The position numbers were made by a program, and so were the translations under genes. A stretch of 64,000 nucleotides of DNA, taken from Ilyobacter_A sp963668015. GTDB taxonomy: Bacteria > Fusobacteriota > Fusobacteriia > Fusobacteriales > Fusobacteriaceae. Of the stretch, positions 43,281 to 51,063 are shown in pieces. Position 1 is the stretch's first letter, and every line of letters starts with the position of its first letter. The DNA lies in assembly GCA_963668015.2 (NCBI GenBank), contig CAXXCR010000009.1:1-64000 (forward strand), given 5' to 3'. Under the pieces are notes generated by a model. The model did not search any database. It saw nothing but the letters and a program-made list of their open reading frames with translations, and was not told where the DNA came from.

Positions 43281-43904
43281 CTAAAAAGCCTGGACTCCTG
43301 CTATAACTAAATATACATGATCCCTCAAAATTAATCCTGCTAAAAAAACTAAAAAAATTGCCATAACTCTATTAAAAACTATAAAAAACATCTTGCTTTT
43401 AATAATACTCCCCATAAATTTTCCAAATACAGAATAAATAAACGGAGCAAAACCTCCTAATACCCCAAGAAACAATGACATAAATACAATCTTTGAACCA
43501 ACTATATTATTACTTGGAAAATAAATAGCTGTAATCGGTAATAATGCTATTGGTGCTTTCGGATTAAACGATTGCCCGATAAACGCATCTATAAAACTAA
43601 GCCCATTTTCTTTTGGTTCTTTAGACATATTCTCGGTTTTCGGATTTGACTTCCAAATTTTATATGCCAAATATATAATGTACGCTGATCCAATTAAACT
43701 AAAGTATAAAAGATACTCTTTTTTTACTACTTTTTCTCCTGTATAACCTAAAATTGAAGTATATAAAAATATTGAACTGCTTACCCCAAAATAAAAACCT
43801 AAGGATTTCTTTATTTTATCTTTAAGTCCGATATTTATCCCAATGAAATTCATTGGTCCCGGTGAAAACATCATTCCAATTGCATATAAAAACATTTTAA
43901 TCAA
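43281..43904 (-). CDS. LysE/RhtB-family amino-acid exporter
   Basis: Six-helix membrane exporter of about 207 residues. The conserved first loop is seen as MMFSPGPMNFIGINIGLKD (family P-G-P motif), and QSFNPKAPIALLPITAIYF is the second characteristic segment. The open frame begins at 43940 at the edge of repeat B4, but TTG 43904 after GGGGTGG (or ATG 43895) is a better start. It is followed by its AraC-type regulator. The exported amino acid is not predictable. Confidence 0.82.
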   Translation of the reverse strand: MIKMFLYAIGMMFSPGPMNFIGINIGLKDKIKKSLGFYFGVSSSIFLYTSILGYTGEKVVKKEYLLYFSLIGSAYIIYLAYKIWKSNPKTENMSKEPKENGLSFIDAFIGQSFNPKAPIALLPITAIYFPSNNIVGSKIVFMSLFLGVLGGFAPFIYSVFGKFMGSIIKSKMFFIVFNRVMAIFLVFLAGLILRDHVYLVIAGVQAF

Positions 43905-43929
43905 TATAACCACCCCATTAAATTTGCTT

Positions 43930-44484
43930 GACTTAATCAATTCAAGTTGCTACTTAGAATTATTGCAATAAATTACTGAATTTCTGTACTTTCTTTGCTT
44001 GTCCAAAGAAAGTACCAAAGAAATGACACCCCTAAGATTAATGAAACTTGTAAAAATAAATTTTACAAGGACTAGAAAATATATTCGTTTCTCTCATTAT
44101 TTTCTAAGTCTGCTCACTTCAGAACTAACTTTCTATTGAAATATAGTCGGCGAGCCTCCTTATTTCAATGAAAGTGGATTTCATGAAGTTGATTTCTTAA
44201 CGTAATTTTTTAAACGGGTTTAGATTCCGATGCTTTAAAAGCTTTTTATTTCTAAGTTTTTTGGCCATTGAAAACATCAGCGTTAAGAAAGATCGAAGAG
44301 AATCCGTAGAAATAAATCGACTGTTTGAACGAAGTGAGTTTCGATTTTTTCTAGGATTTTCGAGAGATTTTAGCTGATTTTTCACAGGCCTTGATTTTTC
44401 TTTGTTACTTTCTTTCCATCAAGGATAAAGAAAGTAAGGTTCTCATAAATTCAATATTTTATTACTTGTAACAACTTAGGTTAA
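43930..44484. repeat. Dispersed repeat family B, copy 4
   Basis: Left tip TTAATCAATTCAAGTTGC with AATTATTGCAATAAATTACTG; right tip AATTCAATATTTTATTAC...CAACTTAGGTTAA. It shares the AAACTTGTAAAAATAAATTT block with copy 3 and lacks part of the centre of copies 1 and 2. The 62-codon frame inside it is not a gene. Confidence 0.85.
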
Positions 44485-44566
44485 TTATACTGAAAATTAA
44501 AATGTTAATATAGGACAATATTGCTCTTTATATATTATATGATTTTATAGAAAATTTGAAGTAAAT

Positions 44567-44596
44567 AAAAAAGGAACCGTTTAACGGTTCCTTTTA
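44567..44596 (-). terminator. Terminator of iolD
   Basis: AAAAGGAACCGT and ACGGTTCCTTTT form a perfect stem next to the iolD stop; T-rich on both sides. Confidence 0.9.
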
Positions 44597-44602
44597 TGTA
44601 AA

Positions 44603-46543
44603 TTAGTATTGTCTAGCTATTTTAAGTGCATCTTTTATTCTAGCTGTTTCTTTTAATATTTCTTCTTTCTTAGCTACTTCTGCATTTCCTACTCTCCAGA
44701 ATGCTTCGTATTTATGTATCATTGTTTTAGGTAGTACTTTGATGTCTATTAGAGTAGAAACTGTTTGTTTCTTAGAATCGATTAAAGCTGCTTTAAGCTC
44801 TTCTATAGTTTTAACAGTGTAAGTTTTACATCCGTAAGAAGCTGCGTTCATAGCGAAGTCTACAGGTACGAATCCACCGTCTAGTTGACCCGTTTCGTCG
44901 TTTCTGAATCTGAATTCAGTTCCGTAGCTGCCCATTCCGTGCTCCATTTCAAGGTTGTTGATGCATCCGAATGTCATGTTGTCTAATAAGATTACATTTA
45001 TTTTCTTTTTCTCTTGGATTGAAGTAGGAAGTTCTGAGTGAAGCATCATGTATGATCCGTCTCCAACAAAAGTGTATACTTCTTTTTCAGGCTCTGCAAG
45101 TTTAACCCCTAGAGTAGCACTTACTTCGTATCCCATACAAGAGTATCCGTATTCTAAGTGGTAAGTGTTTTCACCTTTTGGTCTCCATGCTCTTTGAAGA
45201 TCTCCAGGTAAGCTTCCTGCTGCTCCTACGATTATGTCGTCGTCGTTAAGCATTTCATTTAATGTTCCTAGCACTTTTGATTGAGTAAGGCATGATCCGG
45301 TGATTTCTTGGAATTCTTTGAATACAGCTTCACGATCGATGCTGTCAGCTATTTCAGGTACAAATCCTTCTCCAGTGTACTCTACAGCATATACTCTGTC
45401 TATTTCTTTTATATATGCGTCTCTAGCTTCTGCTACTTCTGTTGTGAATTCTGATTTGTATCCTGTTTTTTCAAGTTCTTCAGTTATAGCTTCAAGTGCA
45501 ACTTTCGCATCAGCTACAACTTTTACAGCATCTAATTTGTAAGCGTCAAAAGATGCTACGTTTATGTTTAAGAAATCTACATCTGGGTGTTGGTACATCC
45601 ATTTAGATGATGTAGTGAAATCAGTGTATCTAGTTCCTACACCTATGATAAGGTCTGCTTTTTTAGCTATTGTGTTTGCTGCTAAACTTCCAGTTTCTCC
45701 TACTCCACCTAAGTTTAACTCGTGGTCCCATACGATAGCACTTTTACCTGCTTGAGTTTCAGCAAACGGGATGTTGAATTTTTCTGCGAAAGCTTTTAAT
45801 GCATCTGCAGCTTCTGAGTATTTTACCCCTCCACCACATATAAGCATAGGTGTTTTCTTTTTAGAGATTAATTCAACTGCGTCTTTTATCATTTCAGGTG
45901 TTGCTGGTCTTCTTTCTATTCTGTGTACTCTTTTTTGGAAGAAGTAGTCAGGATAGTCGTAAGCTTCACCTTGTACATCTTGCGGAAGACCTATTGTAAC
46001 TGCTCCAGTGTCAGCTGGGTCAGTAAGTACTCTCATTGCGTTTATCATAGCACTCATTAGTTGCTCTGGTCTAGATACTCTATCCCAGTATTTAGATACT
46101 GCTTTGAATGCGTCGTTTGTGCTTATTGATAAGTCGTGTGATTGCTCTATTTGTTGTAGAACTGGATCTGGTTGTCTTGTTGCGAATACGTCTCCTGGTA
46201 AGAACAGTACAGGTATTCTGTTAGCAGTTGCAGTTGCTGCTGACGTTACCATGTTTGCCGCTCCTGGTCCTACTGATGATGTACATGCGTAAATTCTTTT
46301 TCTCATTTTTTGTTTTGCGTATCCCATTGCAACGTGTCCCATACCTTGTTCGTTTCTTCCTTGGTGAACTACAAGGCTGTGGTCACCCTCTTCTAAAGCT
46401 TGTCCAAGACCCACTACGTTTCCATGTCCGAAAATTGTGAAGATACCTTCAATAAGTTTTTCTTCTTTTCCGTCAAATTCCACATATTGATTGTCTAGGA
46501 ATTTAACCAATGCTTGTGCCATTGTCATTCTTATTGTTGCCAT
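44603..46543 (-). CDS. iolD: IolD, trihydroxycyclohexane-dione hydrolase
   Basis: Thiamine-diphosphate enzyme that opens the ring of 3D-(3,5/4)-trihydroxycyclohexane-1,2-dione to 5-deoxyglucuronate, the committed step of myo-inositol breakdown. 646 residues, the usual length. The N-terminal pyrimidine-binding domain has FGHGNVVGLGQAL and HQGRNEQGMGHVAMGYAKQ with the catalytic Glu; the C-terminal domain has the diphosphate motif VGDGSYMMLHSE followed by the Asn residues of NMTFGCINN. AGGAGG precedes ATG 46543. It is transcribed on its own from a consensus promoter and lacks the shared module. Confidence 0.96.
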   Translation of the reverse strand: MATIRMTMAQALVKFLDNQYVEFDGKEEKLIEGIFTIFGHGNVVGLGQALEEGDHSLVVHQGRNEQGMGHVAMGYAKQKMRKRIYACTSSVGPGAANMVTSAATATANRIPVLFLPGDVFATRQPDPVLQQIEQSHDLSISTNDAFKAVSKYWDRVSRPEQLMSAMINAMRVLTDPADTGAVTIGLPQDVQGEAYDYPDYFFQKRVHRIERRPATPEMIKDAVELISKKKTPMLICGGGVKYSEAADALKAFAEKFNIPFAETQAGKSAIVWDHELNLGGVGETGSLAANTIAKKADLIIGVGTRYTDFTTSSKWMYQHPDVDFLNINVASFDAYKLDAVKVVADAKVALEAITEELEKTGYKSEFTTEVAEARDAYIKEIDRVYAVEYTGEGFVPEIADSIDREAVFKEFQEITGSCLTQSKVLGTLNEMLNDDDIIVGAAGSLPGDLQRAWRPKGENTYHLEYGYSCMGYEVSATLGVKLAEPEKEVYTFVGDGSYMMLHSELPTSIQEKKKINVILLDNMTFGCINNLEMEHGMGSYGTEFRFRNDETGQLDGGFVPVDFAMNAASYGCKTYTVKTIEELKAALIDSKKQTVSTLIDIKVLPKTMIHKYEAFWRVGNAEVAKKEEILKETARIKDALKIARQY

Positions 46544-46605
46544 GATAACCTCCTATTTTTTAAAAGTTTTACATTATAAAACTACGTTCTCTTTTTTGTA
46601 ATACA

Positions 46606-46634
46606 ATTATATTACTCTTATTCTTTTTTGTCAA
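46606..46634 (-). promoter_or_regulatory. Consensus promoter of iolD
   Basis: On the minus strand TTGACA and TATAAT are exactly 17 bp apart, 63 nt before the start codon. GTATTACAAAAAAGAGAACG between promoter and ribosome site may hold an operator. Confidence 0.85.
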
Positions 46635-46690
46635 GTGGTTTTTTTTTGAACAAAATAATTCATAAAAACACAAAAGGTGCCCAAGGCACC

Positions 46691-47221
46691 TTAGATATTT
46701 GTATCTCTTGTAAAAAATTTCCACATTAAAAAGTTATTTCCGGAATCCACTTCCTTATTTTCCACTAAAAATTTAACCCTATCAACCTTCGGTATCTCAG
46801 TCATAGAGTTTACAATGGAATATATCAGCATTATTTCAGTTTTATCATCTTCCAAAAACTCCAGGAACTTTGCGTTTAAATTCAGATAAAGCTCCCCGTT
46901 TATATAGTAGACGCTCATCAGTCTCAGCTCTTCATCCACAAAGTCAATTTTTTCTATTATTTTATCAAATACCTGTACAGCCTTTTCATTTACGTTGTTC
47001 GGAGTCTTTATCTCTACTTCCACAAGTTCTAGTCTCTCCATATCATCATCCGGAACAAATATATTTACGAGCTCTTTCTCGACCTCTTTTACCTCTGTCT
47101 CCCTCTCAAAAATTATTTTTGCAGGCATCTTCTCAAAGTCCAAAACATACTTTTTATAAAAGTAAAAACTGCTCAGGCAAATAACCGCGCTTACTGCAAG
47201 TATAATATATTTAACTTTCAA
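46691..47221 (-). CDS. GerMN-domain membrane-anchored protein
   Basis: 176 residues: an N-terminal signal anchor (IILAVSAVICLSSFYFYK) and a C-terminal domain with the GerMN features VQVFDKIIEKIDF, ELYLNLNAKFLEFL and MLIYSIVNSMTEIPKVDRVKFLVENKEV (given here in pieces of one domain). GerMN domains occur in spore germination and cell-wall proteins. It follows the amidase gene by 15 nt on the same strand, so a role in envelope metabolism is likely. The organism shows no other sporulation genes here. Confidence 0.75.
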   Translation of the reverse strand: MKVKYIILAVSAVICLSSFYFYKKYVLDFEKMPAKIIFERETEVKEVEKELVNIFVPDDDMERLELVEVEIKTPNNVNEKAVQVFDKIIEKIDFVDEELRLMSVYYINGELYLNLNAKFLEFLEDDKTEIMLIYSIVNSMTEIPKVDRVKFLVENKEVDSGNNFLMWKFFTRDTNI

Positions 47222-47236
47222 AACTTATTCCCCTCA

Positions 47237-48262
47237 CTAATAAAAATAATTTCTTACGCTGTCAGCTATGTTTGCCGCCATCTTTTCCTGATATTTTGAC
47301 TGCTTCATTTTCCATACATCCCTGCCGTTTGTTATAAATCCCAGCTCGACTAGGACTCCCGGCCCGTTGAAACCACGCAAGACTGCAAAGTTGGCCCCGT
47401 GTTCCCCCCTTGCTTTCAAATCTAGGCTTTTTGAGTAACTACTCATTAGAGGCTTGGAAAACTTGATGGATTCTTCTTTGTTTTTCCTGTAGGATATGTC
47501 GGTTGCTATACGTGCGATGTCGCTGGTGTTTTCCCCGAATTTCTCCCCGACGCTGTTTTCAAACTGTGCCACTTTTTTTGCGTATCCGGAAGCTGTCTGT
47601 GAATAATAAAATATCTCAAACCCGTCGGCACTCTTGTTTTTATTTGCGTTGGCGTGCAGGCTTATAAACAAATCTGCTTTCGCCTGGTTTCCTATCCTAG
47701 CCCTTTTATAAAGCGGTATAAATTTGTCGCTACTTCTGGTCATTATGACGTTAAAGTCACTCTTTAATTCCTTTTCAAGCTTTTTTGCCACAGATAGGAC
47801 TATATCCTTTTCTTTATATTTTCCAAATCCTATTGCACCCGGGTCCTTTCCGCCGTGCCCGGCATCTATCACCACAGTGTACTCCTTCTTGTTAACTTTT
47901 CTTGAAAAATCCAAAACATACCTTATTGGTTTACCCCAAAAACTACCCCGATAGTTTACATTTTTCTTGAAAAACACAAATAGCCCAGTTGAGGCTGCGT
48001 ATTTTACCACCTTTATCTTATCTATATAGCTGCCATTTACAAACCTATCCTTAAAAGAACTAGAAGCTTCGGTGTCAAAAAATTCTATAAAAAGCAGCCT
48101 GTTGTTTTCATCGTAATTCATTTCATACTTTGGTTTTTGTGCCCCGTCAATGTCAACCACTAGTTGTGGCGGATTCCCGTTTAGCCTGATCTTATTCAGT
48201 TGTATCTGATTTGCAAGTAACATATTTGATAAGAGCAAAAATAACACAATGATCTTATTCAT
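47237..48262 (-). CDS. amiC: N-acetylmuramoyl-L-alanine amidase (AmiC-like)
   Basis: Zinc amidase that cuts the stem peptide from peptidoglycan, exported by the signal peptide IIVLFLLLSNMLLANQ. An AMIN-type domain (about residues 20-120) for envelope targeting is followed by the Amidase_3 domain: VIDAGHGGKDPGAIG (zinc His), YKEKDIVL (zinc Glu), DLFISLHANANKN (zinc His) and VLVELGFITN (catalytic Glu). 341 residues. It is in an operon with the GerMN protein; a terminator separates it from yajC. Confidence 0.92.
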   Translation of the reverse strand: MNKIIVLFLLLSNMLLANQIQLNKIRLNGNPPQLVVDIDGAQKPKYEMNYDENNRLLFIEFFDTEASSSFKDRFVNGSYIDKIKVVKYAASTGLFVFFKKNVNYRGSFWGKPIRYVLDFSRKVNKKEYTVVIDAGHGGKDPGAIGFGKYKEKDIVLSVAKKLEKELKSDFNVIMTRSSDKFIPLYKRARIGNQAKADLFISLHANANKNKSADGFEIFYYSQTASGYAKKVAQFENSVGEKFGENTSDIARIATDISYRKNKEESIKFSKPLMSSYSKSLDLKARGEHGANFAVLRGFNGPGVLVELGFITNGRDVWKMKQSKYQEKMAANIADSVRNYFY

Positions 48263-48280
48263 ATTTATCTCCCCATTTAA

Positions 48281-48308
48281 AAAAACGACAATAAATTATT
48301 GTCGTTTT
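48281..48308 (-). terminator. Terminator of yajC
   Basis: AAAACGACAATAA and TTATTGTCGTTTT form a near-perfect stem 13 nt after the yajC stop. Confidence 0.85.
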
Positions 48309-48320
48309 CAGTTTAAAATA

Positions 48321-48629
48321 TTAATTTTCGTAAACAGTCGCTATAGATGCTTGTTTTACAGTAATCCTTACGCCTTTATCAACTCTTATTACTACAAATT
48401 CATCTTCCTTAGATATAACTTCGCCTTTTATACCTCCGCTTGTTATAACTGTTGCTCCAGGTTGTAAAGACTCTATCATCTCATTGTGTTTCTGCTGTTT
48501 TTTCTTATTAGGTCTTATCATAAGGAAGTATATAACTGCTCCCCATACTGCAACCATAACGAATATTTGGCTGAATCCTCCAGCTTTTTGTGCACCTTCA
48601 GCTGCTTGTAATATAAATTCGTTTAACAT
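48321..48629 (-). CDS. yajC: YajC, Sec translocase auxiliary subunit
   Basis: Single-span membrane protein of the SecDF-YajC complex. About 102 residues. The membrane helix is FVMVAVWGAVIYFLMIRP, ending in the invariant IRPNKKKQQKHNEMIESL; the soluble part has GATVITSGGIKGEVISKE. The frame opens at 48662, but GAGGAGG before ATG 48629 is the start. It is alone here; secDF are not in the window. Confidence 0.95.
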   Translation of the reverse strand: MLNEFILQAAEGAQKAGGFSQIFVMVAVWGAVIYFLMIRPNKKKQQKHNEMIESLQPGATVITSGGIKGEVISKEDEFVVIRVDKGVRITVKQASIATVYEN

Positions 48630-48741
48630 CTTTTCCTCCTCGTTTATACTATGTAAATGCATAACTCAATAAAGTATACCATATCAATTTACATTTTTCA
48701 AACACTTGGATTTTTAATTTTTTTTAACTTCTCAAAGCTTT

Positions 48742-49902
48742 CTACTTAAACAGCTCCTTTATTTTATCGAAAAAGCCCTTCTTCATTTTATAGTTGTTGT
48801 CTTTTAGGCTGTTTTCAAAGTTCATAAGAAGTTCTTTTTGTTCCTCTGTAAGATTTGTAGGTATTTCAACCACTATTTTAACCAGCTGGTCTCCCTTACC
48901 ATATCCTCTTGGGTTCATTATGCCCTTGTCCCTTAACCTGAACACTTTACCATTTTGTGTCCCTGCCGGTACTTTCATCTTCAGTTTTCCCTCTAGAGTA
49001 GGTATTTCTATTTCCCCGCCTATTGCTGCAGTGGCATAACTTACAGGTACCTCGCATATTATGTCATTGTCCATTCTTTCGAATACAGGATGAGGCTTTA
49101 CAATTATATATATGTAAAGATCCCCGTTTGCTCCTCCGCTTGGACTGGCCTCTCCGTATCCGCTCATCCTAACTCTTTGGCCATCGTCTACACCTGCTGG
49201 TATTTTTACTTTCTTTACTATTTTCTCTTTTGCAATTCCACTTCCGCCGCAGTCACTGCATTTTTCTTCAGGAACCTTACCCTTACCGCGACAGGCATCA
49301 CATTCACTCACACTCTCAAAGTTTCCAAACATGGTTCTCTGTACACTTTTAACTCTACCTTGTCCGTTGCATTTAGAACAGGTTTTCATCTTAGTACCCG
49401 GTTTTGCACCTGTACCGTCACATGTGTGACATTTTCCTGTTCTGAAATACTTTATCTCTTTTTCCACACCGCTGGCTGCTTCTTCCAGGCTTATCTCCAT
49501 ATTGTATCTTAAGTCATTTCCTGGCTGTACCCTGCTTCTGCTCTCTCCGAAACCTCCAAAGCCTCCTGTGCTTCCTCCGAAAAATGAGCTGAATATATCT
49601 CCAAGGTCATCAAAACCTCCTCCGAAACCGCCGAAACCTCCGGCTCCTCCGGCTCCACCCTGCTCAAATGCTGCGTGTCCAAACCTATCATACTGTGTTC
49701 TTTTCTGTTTATCAGAAAGTACCTGGTATGCATCATTTATCTCTTTAAAGCTTTTTTCAGCTTCCTGTTTTTCCCCATCGCTTGCTTGGCTAAATTTATC
49801 GGGATGATACTTCATCGCCTTTTTTCTATATGCTTTTTTTATCTCAGTTTCCGTGGCATCCTTTGACACCCCAAGAACCTCGTAATAATCTCTTTTAGAC
49901 AT
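48742..49902 (-). CDS. dnaJ: DnaJ chaperone
   Basis: Hsp40 co-chaperone of DnaK. 386 residues: J domain with HPD at 33-35, glycine/phenylalanine-rich linker, four CxxCxGxG zinc motifs (CHTCDGTG, CSKCNGQG, CDACRGKG, CSDCGGSG) and two C-terminal substrate domains. All key residues are present. It is on the same strand as dnaK but separated from it by ogt and a GNAT gene, so it may belong to the same long transcript or have its own promoter. Confidence 0.97.
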   Translation of the reverse strand: MSKRDYYEVLGVSKDATETEIKKAYRKKAMKYHPDKFSQASDGEKQEAEKSFKEINDAYQVLSDKQKRTQYDRFGHAAFEQGGAGGAGGFGGFGGGFDDLGDIFSSFFGGSTGGFGGFGESRSRVQPGNDLRYNMEISLEEAASGVEKEIKYFRTGKCHTCDGTGAKPGTKMKTCSKCNGQGRVKSVQRTMFGNFESVSECDACRGKGKVPEEKCSDCGGSGIAKEKIVKKVKIPAGVDDGQRVRMSGYGEASPSGGANGDLYIYIIVKPHPVFERMDNDIICEVPVSYATAAIGGEIEIPTLEGKLKMKVPAGTQNGKVFRLRDKGIMNPRGYGKGDQLVKIVVEIPTNLTEEQKELLMNFENSLKDNNYKMKKGFFDKIKELFK

Positions 49903-49973
49903 TTTTATATTTTTCTCCTTCCTCCATGAAGTTCCAAGGAATTATACCATATTTTCAAATCTATTTTAAGTTA

Positions 49974-50480
49974 CTAATAGCATTTTAAACATTTAGTTTT
50001 CTTAGTTCTTCTTTCAACAACTTGTTCTTCGAATTTTATAAGGTACTCTTTTTTCCTTACACCGCCGGCATACCCTTTCAGCTTTCCGTCTTTGCCTATT
50101 ACCCTGTGGCAGGGAAATATTATACTAATTGGATTTTTAGAATTTGCACTTGCGACAGCTCTGCACGCCTTTGGATCGCCCAGCAGGTCTGACTGTTTTT
50201 TATAACTTGTGGTCTCACCGTATGGAATTTTTAAAAGTGATTCCCACACCATTTTTTGAAATTCTGTACCTTTTAGGTCGAATTTTAACTTTTTAAAATT
50301 AAATTCCTTTCTATAGCCCATAAAGTACTCTATCAACTGCTTTTTACACTCAAAGATCATAGGAGTCTCTAACTCGGAACCAAGTTTTTCCACAAATGAC
50401 ACCGAACTAATGTAGTCCTCGCTTCCAGCTATTTCTATTATCCCCAATTTTTCATGCTGTATATAAAGCTTCCCCTCCAT
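49974..50480 (-). CDS. ogt: Methylated-DNA-protein-cysteine methyltransferase
   Basis: Suicide DNA repair protein that takes the methyl group from O6-methylguanine. 168 residues from ATG 50480, chosen because AGGGAG lies 6 nt before it; the frame is open six codons more. The active-site motif FPCHRVIG and the following LKGYAGG loop are intact, as is the DNA-binding helix-turn-helix (RAVASANSKNPISIIFPC). It is 17 nt after the GNAT gene, so cotranscribed. Confidence 0.93.
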   Translation of the reverse strand: MEGKLYIQHEKLGIIEIAGSEDYISSVSFVEKLGSELETPMIFECKKQLIEYFMGYRKEFNFKKLKFDLKGTEFQKMVWESLLKIPYGETTSYKKQSDLLGDPKACRAVASANSKNPISIIFPCHRVIGKDGKLKGYAGGVRKKEYLIKFEEQVVERRTKKTKCLKCY

Positions 50481-50497
50481 ACAGTTCTCCCTTGCCA

Positions 50498-50950
50498 TTA
50501 AATATTCTTTTTATAATAAACGTCTGTCACCTTATACCCTAGCCCCTGATACAATTTTACTGCTTTTTCATCATACCCATAATTATGCATAACTATGTTT
50601 TTTGCTTTCATTTCAGTAGCTCTCTCTTCTAAAAGTTGTATGGCTTCCTTTTCATACCCTGACTTTTTAAACTCGTCATATATGGAAAAGTTGTTTAGGT
50701 ATATCTCCTGGTCCATTAGCTTTATCCATATGAATCCTACCTTTTGTTCCTTGTCGTACACATTTAGAAAGTAGTGCCCCTCTGTGTTCATCCCAGAACC
50801 AAGTATCTCGTCAAACGTCTCTTTGGAAAGGTCTATTGCTTCTCTCTGTGACCATTGTCCAACTTTGACTTTATCTTTGGCATAGTCGCTTATCATCTTT
50901 CCTTTTATAAGTTCAAACTCTTCTATTGTCATATCCATCAATCTGAGCAT
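50498..50950 (-). CDS. GNAT-family N-acetyltransferase
   Basis: 150-residue acetyl-CoA-dependent acetyltransferase. The fold is visible in KVGFIWIKLMDQEIYLNNFS (strands 4-5 region), the degenerate acetyl-CoA loop DEFKKSGYEKEAIQLLEERA, and the C-terminal NYGYDEKAVKLYQGLGYKVT. Substrate unknown. It starts 114 nt after dnaK, past a large hairpin, and is followed by ogt. Confidence 0.85.
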   Translation of the reverse strand: MLRLMDMTIEEFELIKGKMISDYAKDKVKVGQWSQREAIDLSKETFDEILGSGMNTEGHYFLNVYDKEQKVGFIWIKLMDQEIYLNNFSIYDEFKKSGYEKEAIQLLEERATEMKAKNIVMHNYGYDEKAVKLYQGLGYKVTDVYYKKNI

Positions 50951-50991
50951 GGCTTACCCCCTGAAAATTAAATTCAATTGCAATAAAAAGG

Positions 50992-51053
50992 AATAAAGTT
51001 GAAAGAGGAACAGAGTTGCCTCCATTCCTCTTCACTCTTTATTTTATGTTTTC
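50992..51053 (-). terminator. Hairpin after dnaK
   Basis: AATAAAG/CTTTATT and AAGAGGAA/TTCCTCTT stack into a long interrupted stem, with TTCCTTTTTATT after it on the minus strand. It may terminate or attenuate the hrcA-grpE-dnaK transcript. Confidence 0.6.
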
Positions 51054-51063
51054 CTATTTATTA

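Noticed and set aside
44197..44385. 62-codon minus-strand frame rich in Lys, Arg, Asn and Ser
   Set aside because: Inside repeat B copy 4; the composition is low-complexity and the frame is broken in copies 1-3.
49502..49807. Proline-rich plus-strand frame of 101 codons
   Set aside because: It is the antisense of the glycine-rich linker of dnaJ, which gives proline codons on the other strand.
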